Source: Rhodococcus rhodnii
GTDB taxonomy: Bacteria > Actinomycetota > Actinomycetes > Mycobacteriales > Pseudonocardiaceae
Length of the DNA stretch: 64,000 nt
Direction: 5' to 3'
Assembly (NCBI GenBank): GCA_000720375.1
Contig: JOAA01000006.1
Span: 248,001-312,000 of the forward strand
The notes under the pieces are model-generated. The model had not been told where the DNA came from. It made no database searches and saw nothing but the letters and a program-made list of their open reading frames with translations. Positions 26,563-41,443 of this stretch are shown piece by piece (within the stretch, counting starts at the first letter, position 1; each line of letters opens with the position of its first letter). The translations under genes and the position numbers were made by a program.

Positions 26563-26608
26563 CCGAAAACCTTTTCGGAGGGTAGTGGAGGTGTTACAGT
26601 AGTGTCAA
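26563..26608 (-). promoter_or_regulatory. Promoter and LacI operator of the 1337-residue hydrolase gene
   Basis: Read on the minus strand: TTGACA (26608-26603), 18 nt, TACCCT (26584-26579), 1-nt offset, CGAAAAGGTTTTCG within the 16-nt palindrome 26563-26578. The geometry is identical to the GH127 promoter and operator at 12486-12530. A further half-similar element CCGAAAAGTTTCGG lies at 26654-26667. Confidence 0.75.
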
Positions 26609-26732
26609 CAAGTGGTTGCCATCGGCACACGGGTTGATCACTGAAAGCGTGAGCCGAAAAGTTTCGGGCTGTTCACGGGATCCAGGCGGTGTCCAGACAC
26701 ACCGGACGAGCCCAGGGTGTTGAATTCACGGC

Positions 26733-28283
26733 GTGACCGATCTTGTGCTGGGTCCGGTGCTGCGGCACGTGGACGAATCGTCGGCGACGATCTGGGTGGA
26801 GACCGGCGGGCCGTGCACCGTCACGATCGCTGGGTGCTCGGCGGAGACGTTCCAAGTCAGCGGCCATCACTACGCGCTCGTCGTGGTCACGGGGTTCTCA
26901 CCCGGTGCGCCGTACGAGGTTCATCTCGACGGCGCGCAGGTCTGGCCGCAAGCCGGTTCGACGCTGCCGCCAAGCCGGATTCCCGTGATCTCGAGCGACG
27001 ACTTCACCATGGTCTTCGGGTCGTGCCGGATGCCCGAGAGCGACGACCCTGAACTCGGCACCGACGCGTTGGCCGCCTACGCGCGGCGAATGGCCGGACA
27101 GGACCCCGCGGACTGGCCGGCCTCGCTGGTGCTGCTCGGCGACCAGATCTACGCCGACGAGACGTCCAAGGCCACCACGCAGTGGATCACCGAGCGGCGC
27201 GGGACCAGTGAGCCGGTGGGCGTCGCCGACTTCGAGGAGTACGTGTACCTCTACCGCGAGGCGTGGTCGACACCGGAGGTGCGCTGGCTGCTGTCGACCG
27301 TGCCGACGTCGATGATCCTCGACGACCACGAGGTCATCGACGACTGGAACACCTCGCCGGCCTGGCGGGCGCACATGGCCGAGAAGCCGTGGTGGGCCGA
27401 GCGGGAGACCAGTGCCCTCATGTCGTATTGGGTGTACCAGCACCTGGGCAACCTGCACCCGGACGAACTGGCCACCGACCCGACGTACGGGAAGGTCCGT
27501 GCCGCCGAGGACGCCGCCGAGGTGCTGCGGGAGTTCGCGCAGTCGGCGGCCGGGGAGTCCGATGGCCGCCGGGCGACTCGGTGGAGCTATCGGCGTGACT
27601 TCGGGCGTGTCCGGCTGCTGATGATCGACACCAGGGCGGGCCGGATTCTGTCCAGCGGGAAGCGTTCGATCGTCAGCGACGACGAGTTCGAATGGATCGA
27701 GGCCAACGCCGAGGGCTCGTACGACCACCTGCTGATCGGCTCGTCGCTGCCCTGGCTGATGCCACACGCGATCAGCGCCATGCAGACGGCCAACGAAGCC
27801 GAAAGCGCGCGGCCCGGACTACGCGGCCGGATCGCCGAGAAGATCCGCCGAGCGGTCGATCAGGAGCACTGGCCTGCGTTCAAGGCATCGTTCGACCGCC
27901 TGACCCGGCTCATACAGCGGTCCGCCTCCGGCTCCGCGGCGACCGTGTGCGTGCTGTCGGGCGACGTGCACCATCTCTACGCGGCCGAGGCGAGCTTCGG
28001 CACCCCGGTCAATGCCAAGGTGTACCAACTGGTCTGCTCCCCCATGCACAACCGGATCCCCCGGATCTTCCACCCGCTGTTCCGGATCGGCTGGTCCCGT
28101 GCTTTGGCTGTCGTGCTGGGAAAGCGGTCCCTGCGACCGCCCGTGAAGTGGCGCAAGATCGCGGGACCGTACATGACCAACGCACTGGCCACACTCCGGA
28201 TCAGCGGCCGCAAGGCAGTGGTGGAACTGGAAAAGGCCGACGCCAACGGCCTCAGTCCGATCACCGCCATCCCGCTCGGCTGA
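26733..28283 (+). CDS. PhoD-like metallophosphoesterase
   Basis: This is a 516-residue protein without a signal peptide. An N-terminal Fn3-like domain (about 1-85) precedes a PhoD-type metallophosphatase with the expected metal-binding motifs FGSCRMP, LLGDQIYAD, ILDDHEVIDDW and LSGDVHH. Family members hydrolyse phosphate mono- and diesters with Ca/Fe. GTG 26733 is used; no strong Shine-Dalgarno is evident. Its stop is 6 nt from the stop of the convergent DAHP synthase gene, so it marks the edge of the glycopeptide cluster and is unlikely to belong to it. Confidence 0.88.
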   Translation: MTDLVLGPVLRHVDESSATIWVETGGPCTVTIAGCSAETFQVSGHHYALVVVTGFSPGAPYEVHLDGAQVWPQAGSTLPPSRIPVISSDDFTMVFGSCRMPESDDPELGTDALAAYARRMAGQDPADWPASLVLLGDQIYADETSKATTQWITERRGTSEPVGVADFEEYVYLYREAWSTPEVRWLLSTVPTSMILDDHEVIDDWNTSPAWRAHMAEKPWWAERETSALMSYWVYQHLGNLHPDELATDPTYGKVRAAEDAAEVLREFAQSAAGESDGRRATRWSYRRDFGRVRLLMIDTRAGRILSSGKRSIVSDDEFEWIEANAEGSYDHLLIGSSLPWLMPHAISAMQTANEAESARPGLRGRIAEKIRRAVDQEHWPAFKASFDRLTRLIQRSASGSAATVCVLSGDVHHLYAAEASFGTPVNAKVYQLVCSPMHNRIPRIFHPLFRIGWSRALAVVLGKRSLRPPVKWRKIAGPYMTNALATLRISGRKAVVELEKADANGLSPITAIPLG

Positions 28284-28289
28284 ACCTGG

Positions 28290-29378
28290 TCAGTTCTGGC
28301 TGAGACGCCGCCGAGCCGCGGTTGCCGTGGCGAGGGTCTGCAGAACGGTCTGCGTCGTGGGGATGTCGATGCAGGCGTCCGTGATGGACTGGCCGTAGGT
28401 CAGAGGCTGGCCGGGGCGGAGGTCCTGGCGGCCGGCGCGGAGGTTGGATTCGAGCATCACGCCAACAATGCCGCGTTGGCCGCCCTTGACCTGGTCGGCG
28501 ATCTGCCCGGCGACAACAGGTTGCCGGTGGTGGTCCTTGCGGCTGTTGTCATGGCTGGCATCGATCACGACCCGGCGGGGAAGACCGGCGTCCTGCAGCG
28601 CGGTGAGTGCTGTGTGGACAGACGAGGCGTCGTGGTTGGGCGCGGAATTGCCGCCGCGCAGAACAAGATGGCAGTCGGGGTTGCCGGCGGTGTGCAGGAT
28701 GGCGGGCAAGCCGCCGGGGTCGACGCCAGGAACGACGTGACGGGCCGCCGCAGCGCGGATCGCGTCGATGGCCACGGTGATGTCGCCGTCGCGGCGGTTC
28801 TTGAAGCCGACCGGCATGGACAGACCGCTGGCGAGCATGCGGTGGTTTTGGCTTTCCACGGTGCGGGCACCGATCGCGCCCCAGGAAACGGTGTCGGCGA
28901 GGTAGGCCGGGATGGTCGTGTCCAGCCACTCGCACGCGACGGGCAGGCCGCGTTCGGCGAGCTCCAGCAACAGGTGCCGGGCGATTCGCAGGCCGTGGTT
29001 CACGTCGCCGGTGCCGTCGAGGTGGGGGTCGTTGATGAGCCCTTTCCAGCCACCGACCGTTCGCGGTTTCTCGAAGTACACGCGCATGACGATCAGGAGG
29101 TCGTCAGTGAACCGGCCGGCCATCGTGGCGAGGTGGTCGGCGTAGTCGAGGGCCGCGGCCGGGTCGTGGATGGAGCACGGTCCAGTGATCACGAGCAGCC
29201 GGTCATCCGTACCGTCGAGGACGCGAAGGACGTTCTCACGACCTCGTCGCACGGTGTCGGCTGCCTTGGCGCTGAGCGGCAGTTCATGGTGCAGCAGGGC
29301 CGGTGTCACCAATGGGACTATGCGGTCGATCCTCTGGTTGTCGAGGTCGACCGCGGCGGCGGGAGTAGATGTTGTCAT
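28290..29378 (-). CDS. dahp: DAHP synthase (type I), shikimate-pathway supply for the glycopeptide
   Basis: This 362-residue type I 3-deoxy-D-arabino-heptulosonate-7-phosphate synthase condenses phosphoenolpyruvate and erythrose 4-phosphate. Motifs include LLVITGPCSIHD, the metal-site Cys, VGFKNRRDGD and IDASHDNSRKDH. Glycopeptide clusters such as balhimycin carry an extra DAHP synthase to raise the tyrosine and prephenate supply for Hpg and beta-hydroxytyrosine. ATG 29378 is used; a longer frame upstream would run into dpgD and lacks protein character. It is the last cluster gene, 121 nt downstream of dpgD, and ends 6 nt from the convergent phosphatase. Feedback sensitivity cannot be read from sequence. 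Confidence 0.9.
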   Translation of the reverse strand: MTTSTPAAAVDLDNQRIDRIVPLVTPALLHHELPLSAKAADTVRRGRENVLRVLDGTDDRLLVITGPCSIHDPAAALDYADHLATMAGRFTDDLLIVMRVYFEKPRTVGGWKGLINDPHLDGTGDVNHGLRIARHLLLELAERGLPVACEWLDTTIPAYLADTVSWGAIGARTVESQNHRMLASGLSMPVGFKNRRDGDITVAIDAIRAAAARHVVPGVDPGGLPAILHTAGNPDCHLVLRGGNSAPNHDASSVHTALTALQDAGLPRRVVIDASHDNSRKDHHRQPVVAGQIADQVKGGQRGIVGVMLESNLRAGRQDLRPGQPLTYGQSITDACIDIPTTQTVLQTLATATAARRRLSQN

Positions 29379-29499
29379 CACAGGTATCCACGATTTCTGC
29401 CGGCACCAGGCGGTGGCGAGAACCACGATTTCCCGGCCCGGCCGGCGGTCTCGGATGAACGGCGAACCTGGCCCGGAACGCGGGCCAGCCAACCCATTT

Positions 29500-33513
<4,014 letters not shown>

Positions 33514-33638
33514 GTCCTGAGTTTGCTTCGCAGCAACAGCTTGACTTCTGACGCGAACATCGATCCCACCTCTCGTTGATCAGGAACATCCATCGCGACG
33601 GTAACCGCGGCCGATCTCGGCGGTCCAGCTCGTCCAAT

Positions 33639-33672
33639 GCCCGCAGCACGCCAAGAACCGGCTGCTGCGGGC
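33639..33672 (-). terminator. Hairpin downstream of evaD
   Basis: GCCCGCAGCA (33639-33648) pairs perfectly with TGCTGCGGGC (33663-33672) around a 14-nt loop, 34 nt after the evaD stop. It probably ends or attenuates the eva transcript before dpgA. On the minus strand it is followed by TTGGACGAGCTGGACC, not by a T-run. Confidence 0.5.
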
Positions 33673-33705
33673 GAATCACCTACGGACGCGGTTGTGGGCA
33701 AGCAG

Positions 33706-34323
33706 TCAGGTCGAGACGGGGACCGCGGTCAGCCGCCGCTCGATCTCCTGACTGGTGGTGTAATCCGGCAGCAGGCCCTGCCGCTGGGCCTCGGCGAGCG
33801 TGATGGCCACCCGGTCCCGATCGGACACGATCGGTTCGACGCCGATGTCGATGGGCAGGCCCAGTGCGGGATCCAGGGCCGAGAGGGCGAGTTCGTCCTG
33901 CGTCACATAGCTTCTGGAGAGCATGTACGACATGACGGTGTCGTCCTCGAGGGCCACGAACGCATGGCCGACGCCGACCGGAAGGTACACCGCCCGGGGA
34001 TCCTGCTGGTCCATCAGCACCGAGTCCCACTGCCCGAACGTGGGCGAGCCGACTCTGATGTCGATCACGATGTCCATGGCCTTGCCGCGGGCGCAGTAGA
34101 CGTATTTGGCGGTACCCGGTGGCGTCACGGTGTAGTGGATGCCCCGCACCACGCCGCGCTTGGACATGCTGTGGATCGTCTGTGCCACACGGAAAAGCGG
34201 GCCGCCGTGCGCCTCGACGAAGGCCTCTTCCTGGTACGGCAGGATCAACAGGCCCCGGTCGTCGGCGAAGACGCGAGGGGTGAACTCGATCGCGCCGTCG
34301 ACGGCGAGTTTGCGTGCTTGCAC
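33706..34323 (-). CDS. evaD: EvaD, dTDP-4-keto-6-deoxyhexose 5-epimerase
   Basis: This 205-residue RmlC-like cupin epimerase inverts C-5 of the amino-keto sugar to give the L-series during dTDP-L-epivancosamine synthesis. Signature strands are RGIHYTVTPPGTAKYVYCARG, with the catalytic His in GIHY, and VGVGHAFVALED. It lies 23 nt after evaB at the end of the hmaS-hmo-evaA-evaE-evaB-evaD run and is followed by a hairpin. Confidence 0.93.
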   Translation of the reverse strand: MQARKLAVDGAIEFTPRVFADDRGLLILPYQEEAFVEAHGGPLFRVAQTIHSMSKRGVVRGIHYTVTPPGTAKYVYCARGKAMDIVIDIRVGSPTFGQWDSVLMDQQDPRAVYLPVGVGHAFVALEDDTVMSYMLSRSYVTQDELALSALDPALGLPIDIGVEPIVSDRDRVAITLAEAQRQGLLPDYTTSQEIERRLTAVPVST

Positions 34324-34346
34324 AGCTGCTCCTGTAGTGGGAGTTG

Positions 34347-35456
34347 TCAGAGGGTCGACAGCACTTCGCGGACCGCGTGGATGACCTTGTCCTGCAGGTC
34401 AGCCGACAGCGCGGGGTACATCGGCAGCGAGAAGATCTCCTTGGCGAGCCGCTCGGTCACCGGCAGCGAGCCCTCCGCGTAGCCGAGCTTGGCGAACCCG
34501 GTCATGGTGTGCACGGGCCACGGGTAGCTGATGTTCAAGTGGATGTCGTACGCCTTGAGGCGCTCGATGATGTCGTCACGCCGAGGGTGCCGCACCACGT
34601 ACACGTAGTACACGTGCTCGTTGCCGGGCACGGTCTGCGGAAGCTTCAGCTCGGTGTCGCCGAGGCCGTCGACGTAGCGCTGGGCGATGGCCCGGCGGCC
34701 GGCCGTGTACGTGTCGAGCCGCTTGAGCTTGCGCCGCAGGATTTCCGCCTGGACCTCGTCCAGACGGCTGTTGTGGGCAGGCGTTTCCACCGTGTAGTAC
34801 GTCTTCTCCATGCCGTAGTACCGCAACCGCCGCAGCCGCTGCTCCACGGACTGGTCAGACGTGATGGTCGCGCCGCCGTCGCCGTACGCGCCGAGCACCT
34901 TGGTCGGGTAGAAGGAGAACGCGGCCGCGTCACCGGTCGAGCCCGCGATCGTGCCGTTCTGCCGGGCCCCGTGCGCCTGGGCACAGTCCTCCAAAATGGA
35001 CAGTCCGTGCTTGGTGGCGAGTTCCTTCAGTGGAGCCATGTTCACGCACTGGCCGTACAAGTGCACGGGCAGCAGGCACTTGGTGCGGTCGGTGATCGCG
35101 GCCGCGACCTGGCTGGTGTCCATCAGGAAGTCGTCCTCGCGGACGTCGACGAAGACCGGGGTGGCGCCTGTGCCGTCGATGGCGACCACGGTCGGGGCGG
35201 CGGTGTTCGACACCGTGATCACCTCGTCGCCCGGCCCGACGCCCAGCGCCTGCAGGCCGAGCTTGATCGCGTTCGTGCCGTTGTCGAGGCTGACACAGTG
35301 CTCAACCCCGTGGTAGGCGGCGAATTCCGCCTCGAAACCGCGCACGCTCGCGCCGAGCACGAGCTGTCCCGAGTTGAAGACCGTCTCGACCGCGTCCAGC
35401 AGGTCAGCCCGCTCGGCCTGGTATTCGGTCAGGTAATCCCATACACGCGTGGTCAT
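34347..35456 (-). CDS. evaB: EvaB, PLP-dependent 3-aminotransferase of epivancosamine synthesis
   Basis: This 369-residue DegT/DnrJ/EryC1-family aminotransferase installs the C-3 amino group on the 3,4-diketo sugar. The PLP lysine is in [15 protein letters not shown], and the start region has [16 protein letters not shown] and [13 protein letters not shown]. Its ATG overlaps the evaE stop by 4 nt. Order with EvaA upstream and EvaC acting next matches the chloroeremomycin pathway. Confidence 0.94.
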   Translation of the reverse strand: MTTRVWDYLTEYQAERADLLDAVETVFNSGQLVLGASVRGFEAEFAAYHGVEHCVSLDNGTNAIKLGLQALGVGPGDEVITVSNTAAPTVVAIDGTGATPVFVDVREDDFLMDTSQVAAAITDRTKCLLPVHLYGQCVNMAPLKELATKHGLSILEDCAQAHGARQNGTIAGSTGDAAAFSFYPTKVLGAYGDGGATITSDQSVEQRLRRLRYYGMEKTYYTVETPAHNSRLDEVQAEILRRKLKRLDTYTAGRRAIAQRYVDGLGDTELKLPQTVPGNEHVYYVYVVRHPRRDDIIERLKAYDIHLNISYPWPVHTMTGFAKLGYAEGSLPVTERLAKEIFSLPMYPALSADLQDKVIHAVREVLSTL

Positions 35457-36430
35457 GCGCGAGCCTTTCCATGAACTGATGTCGTCAATGCGGCGACAGT
35501 GCGACGCACTCCTTCGGACAGCGAAATCTCTGGGCGCCAGCCGGTGACCGCCCGGAACGGCGAGGAATCGATGGTGACGCTGCGGAAATCCATCTCAGGT
35601 GCGTGCGACGGTGGTTCCACACAGGTCACCTCGACCGGGCGCTGCCCGGTCTGCTCGGCCACTTCCCGTGCCACGAGGCGGAAAATCTCCCCAAGCTGAT
35701 CGCCTCGGCCCGCGCCGATCAGCCAGTGGCCGCCGACAAGGGAATCCGGGTTGGCCAGTGCCGCGGTGAACGCCGCCGCGACGTCCTCGACATGGACGAC
35801 GTCGCGTCGCACGCTGCCGTCGCCCCAGATGGTGAGTGCCTGGCCGTCGAGCGCTCGCCGCGCCATGGACGACACGACACCGCGGTCGTGGTTCGCGCCT
35901 TGTGCCGTGGTTTCACCGAATATCGTCGGCAGACGCAGGCTGATGCCGCGCACCTGGCCATTTGCCGTGGCCTTCTTGAGGATCTGTTCCGCTGTCAGCT
36001 TCTGTATGTCGTAGGGAGTCGCCGGGTTGTCGGGCTCGCTGCCGTCGAGCGGCTCCCGAGGTGGCACACCGACCTGCGAGACGGTACCGCCGAACACCAC
36101 CACCGGGGGCGTCCCGTTGTCGCTGCCGGTGACGTCGATGAGGTCCCGCATGACGCCCACGTTCACGCGTTCGGCGTCCTCGGTCTCGACCGCGCGCCAT
36201 CCGCCGTCTGACAGAAGCAGGTACACGACCGCGTCCGATCCCGCGACCGCGTCGGCGAGCGCGACACGGTCGGTGAGATCAGCGGCGACGACGGTCGTCT
36301 CGGCTTGGCCGGGCGCGGGCGTGAACTGCCTGCGCGCCACCGCTCGCAGCCGGATTGGCTGCTGCGCCAGTGCACGCGTGACAGCCGAGCCGATGAAGCC
36401 CGACGCACCGAGCACGGTGATCAGCTTCAT
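35453..36430 (-). CDS. evaE: EvaE, NADPH-dependent 4-ketoreductase
   Basis: This 325-residue short-chain/extended SDR protein has a Rossmann motif ([12 protein letters not shown]) at residues 6-17 and a [10 protein letters not shown] segment matching the YxxxK catalytic pair. It reduces the C-4 ketone in the last step to dTDP-L-epivancosamine. ATG 36430 is chosen over GTG 36439 because GGGAGG (36441-36446) is at normal distance only from 36430. It starts just inside the end of evaA and its stop overlaps evaB. Confidence 0.92.
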   Translation of the reverse strand: MKLITVLGASGFIGSAVTRALAQQPIRLRAVARRQFTPAPGQAETTVVAADLTDRVALADAVAGSDAVVYLLLSDGGWRAVETEDAERVNVGVMRDLIDVTGSDNGTPPVVVFGGTVSQVGVPPREPLDGSEPDNPATPYDIQKLTAEQILKKATANGQVRGISLRLPTIFGETTAQGANHDRGVVSSMARRALDGQALTIWGDGSVRRDVVHVEDVAAAFTAALANPDSLVGGHWLIGAGRGDQLGEIFRLVAREVAEQTGQRPVEVTCVEPPSHAPEMDFRSVTIDSSPFRAVTGWRPEISLSEGVRRTVAALTTSVHGKARA

Positions 36431-36431
36431 C

Positions 36432-37846
36432 TCATGCACCTCCCCGAGGCTGGGCCGCCGCGGCGTTGATGCACGCGAGAAGCGTGCGAGCCTCGACGTT
36501 GACGTAGTGCCCGTGCCGGGTGAGCGCGGTGAGCTGCGCCGGGGTGACCCAGGCGTAGCCAGGCGGTGGATCGATTGCCTCGTCCGCGTCGATCACGAGA
36601 TATCGGGCCCGGACGCCGAGGAAGCGGCCGCCTTCTTCGGAATGGATCGCCTCGTAACGGATTCGCGACCGGGGTGCGTTCTGGACGAGGTCAAGGAACG
36701 GCGGACGCTCCTCCGCGGGCAGGTGTGCGTAGTTGAGGGGCGTGCACTGGACGGTCGGCGCCAACTCGACCGTGTCCAGGAAACCACCGTCAACGCGGGC
36801 CTGCACCAGAACGTGCGGCACACCGTCGATCTTCCGCACGAGGAACGCGACGACACCCAAGTCGACGGATTCGACCAACGGCTGGGTCCAACTGATCTTC
36901 TCGCGGTTGCTGCCTTTCACGGCGACCGCGAGGACCTTGAAGTAACGGCCGTCCTCGTGCTCGATCTCCTCGGCGCCTTGCTTCCAGCCGCACACGTCCG
37001 CGAGCGGAATGCGGCGGACGCGCACATCGTGACGCGAACGCTCGTTGGTGAACCACGACAGGAGCTGAACGTCGGAGAACAGCGCGCGAGGAGTTATGTC
37101 CTGGTAGGGCAGACACGACAACACGCTTCGGGAGTTCATGTTGATCGTCTCGTCCTCGTGCATCAGTTCGGCGATCTGGCCGAGGGTGAGCCAGCAGAAG
37201 TCGTCCCACAACGGCACGTCGTCGACGGTCTCGACGATCATGTTGCGATTGGACTTGCGGAAGAACCAGGATCCTTGCTCCGCCTGGAGAACGTCGACGA
37301 TGACCCGCTCGGGGTCCGGCGGCGCGAAGTACTCGATCAGCTTGACGTTCGTACCGCCGTGCGCCTTGGTGTAGTTGCTCCGGGTGGCCTGCACGGTCGG
37401 CGAGAGCTGCACCAGGTTGGGGTTGCCCGGCTCCATCTTGGCCTGCATCAGGAAGTGCAGCACCCCGTCGAACTCCTTGGCCAGGATGCCGAGGATGCCC
37501 ACTTCGGGCTGCCTGATGACCGGCTGCTGCCACTCGCGGTACGGGCCGTCGCCGTGCGGGCCGTCGTGCTCGATCACGTGCAGGCCCTCGATGGTGAAGA
37601 ACCGCCCGCTGCGGTGCACCAGATTGCCGGTCACGCCTTCGAACCACCACTGGTCCAGGTCGGCGAACGGGATTCGTTCGACGTGGAAGACGTTGGCGTC
37701 GCGGCGTTCGGCGATCCAGGCGCGGACATCCTCGGTCCGCATCTGTACCCCATCGGTGGTCGCGGCCGACAAGGCGATGCGGTCGGCGTAGTCGTGGTGG
37801 TCACGAGGGCGCACCGCGGTGAGTGATGGAACGACGAAGGACGACA

Positions 37847-37847
<1 letters not shown>
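36432..37847 (-). CDS. evaA: EvaA, dTDP-4-keto-6-deoxyglucose 2,3-dehydratase
   Basis: This 471-residue protein of the NDP-hexose 2,3-dehydratase family is made of two homologous halves (WWFEGVTGNLVHRSGRFF and CGWKQGAEEIEHEDGRYF; each ends with a PTVQ segment, SPTVQATRSNY and APTVQCTPLNY). It removes the 2-hydroxyl, committing the sugar to the 2-deoxy series. ATG 37847 shares one base with the hmo stop (TGATG), so translation is coupled. Confidence 0.95.
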
Positions 37848-40071
<2,224 letters not shown>

Positions 40072-40079
40072 TCAATGGT

Positions 40080-40091
40080 TGTCCATGGACA
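40080..40091. promoter_or_regulatory. Palindrome upstream of hmaS
   Basis: TGTCCATGGACA is a perfect 12-nt palindrome 90 nt before hmaS. A TTGGAC half-site lies at 40124-40129, but the pair does not fit the GTCCAR-N17-TTGGAC spacing. The gap 39991-40234 otherwise shows nothing clear. Confidence 0.3.
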
Positions 40092-40234
40092 CTTCAGCAG
40101 GCCATGACACCCTCAAAACAGGGTTGGACAAAACCCGGTTCGACCAACCGGCCGGACGATAAAAAGTTCCTATGCCGAATTAGCCGAGCGCTACGACTCG
40201 GCCTATTCGCGGCGCTGTCAGCGCGGCCGCGGAG

Positions 40235-41428
40235 TCAGCGCCCGGTGAACCGCGCCGAAAGCTCCGCGTACCCCTGCACGACGATCGCGCGCAGCCAGGC
40301 AGGCTCCTTCACCAGCTCCACCCGCGACACCCGCTCGGCCAGCACTCGCAACACGACCGACAGCTCGATCCGCGCCAGCGCGGACCCGAGGCAGTGGTGC
40401 ATACCGTGGCCGAAGGTGATGTGGCGGTTGGGTTTCCGCCCTGGGAGGAACGTGTCGGGGTCGTCGAACTCGGCGGGATCCCTGTTCGCGGCGGGCAACC
40501 ACGCGACCACCGGTGTGCCTGCCGGCAGGTCCTGGCCGTTGATCGTGACATCGTCGGTCGACACCCGCAGGACGTGCATCGCCGGCGAGGTCCAGCGCAG
40601 CACCTCCTCCACGACGGTGTCGACGTCGGCGCTCCCGTCTTGCAGCCCGGTCAGCAGGCCGGGCACCGTGGCGAGGGCGTGCACCGCACCGGTGATCGCG
40701 TGCCGCGTGGTCTCGTTCCCGCCGATCAACACGTTGTCGCAGTTGAGCAACACGTCGTCGATCGTGAGCTCGTCATCGGTCACCAGCGTGCTGACGAGGT
40801 CGTCGGCGGGACGCTCGCGGCGCGCGGTGATCAGTTCGTCGAAGTAGACGAGGATCTCGGTGTGCGCCTGGCGTGGCGTCATCCCGTCGAACAGCTCGTC
40901 CTCACCGCCGAACGCGTGGTTGGTCAGCTCGATGAGCATGTCCTCGTCCTCGGCGGGCACACCGAGGATCTCGCACACGACCGCGGCGGGAATGCGCGGG
41001 CCGATCGCCGTCGCCACGTCGCACACGCCGCCGTCGAGCACCTGGTCCAGCACGCCGCTGACCTCGGTGCGCACCCGCTCCGACAGCTTGCGGGCAGCCG
41101 CCCTGGACAACAGCGGCCCGACCAGCCTGCGCAGTTTGCGGTGCTGCTCCTGCTCGGAGACCACCATCATCTGACCGCCCGACTTGTCCGGGTGGTCACG
41201 GTCGAACCCGATCATCATTCCGTACTCGGAGGTGAACGGCGCCGAGGGCGCGAGGACCGCGGCGCACGCCCGGTGCGAGAACACCGACCAGAAACCGGTG
41301 GGTGAACTGCCCGGTTCACTCCACACCATCGCGTCCCGCGCGGCCAGCTCGCGCCAGCGGGCGTGCCGGTCCAAGGTCGTGTACAGATCCGGGTTACCGA
41401 GATCACCGACGGCTGTCGTCGTCTGCAT
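40235..41428 (-). CDS. oxyD: OxyD, cytochrome P450 tyrosine beta-hydroxylase acting on carrier-bound Tyr
   Basis: This 397-residue P450 has an I-helix IGGNETTRHAI, the EEVLR (ExxR) motif and the heme-binding FGHGMHHCLGSALAR. It hydroxylates tyrosine bound to the PCP of the neighbouring A-PCP protein, giving beta-hydroxytyrosine after Bhp release. It starts 15 nt after the A-PCP stop, within the bhp-A/PCP-oxyD trio. Confidence 0.94.
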   Translation of the reverse strand: MQTTTAVGDLGNPDLYTTLDRHARWRELAARDAMVWSEPGSSPTGFWSVFSHRACAAVLAPSAPFTSEYGMMIGFDRDHPDKSGGQMMVVSEQEQHRKLRRLVGPLLSRAAARKLSERVRTEVSGVLDQVLDGGVCDVATAIGPRIPAAVVCEILGVPAEDEDMLIELTNHAFGGEDELFDGMTPRQAHTEILVYFDELITARRERPADDLVSTLVTDDELTIDDVLLNCDNVLIGGNETTRHAITGAVHALATVPGLLTGLQDGSADVDTVVEEVLRWTSPAMHVLRVSTDDVTINGQDLPAGTPVVAWLPAANRDPAEFDDPDTFLPGRKPNRHITFGHGMHHCLGSALARIELSVVLRVLAERVSRVELVKEPAWLRAIVVQGYAELSARFTGR

Positions 41429-41443
41429 GAATGGTCTCCAGGG

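Noticed and set aside
33623..33660. A StrR/Bbr-type site before dpgA
   Set aside because: Two GTCCAR-like halves occur but no partner lies 17 nt away.
40080..40129. A StrR/Bbr-type site before hmaS
   Set aside because: Half-sites TGTCCA and TTGGAC are present but the spacing is about 38 nt, not 17.
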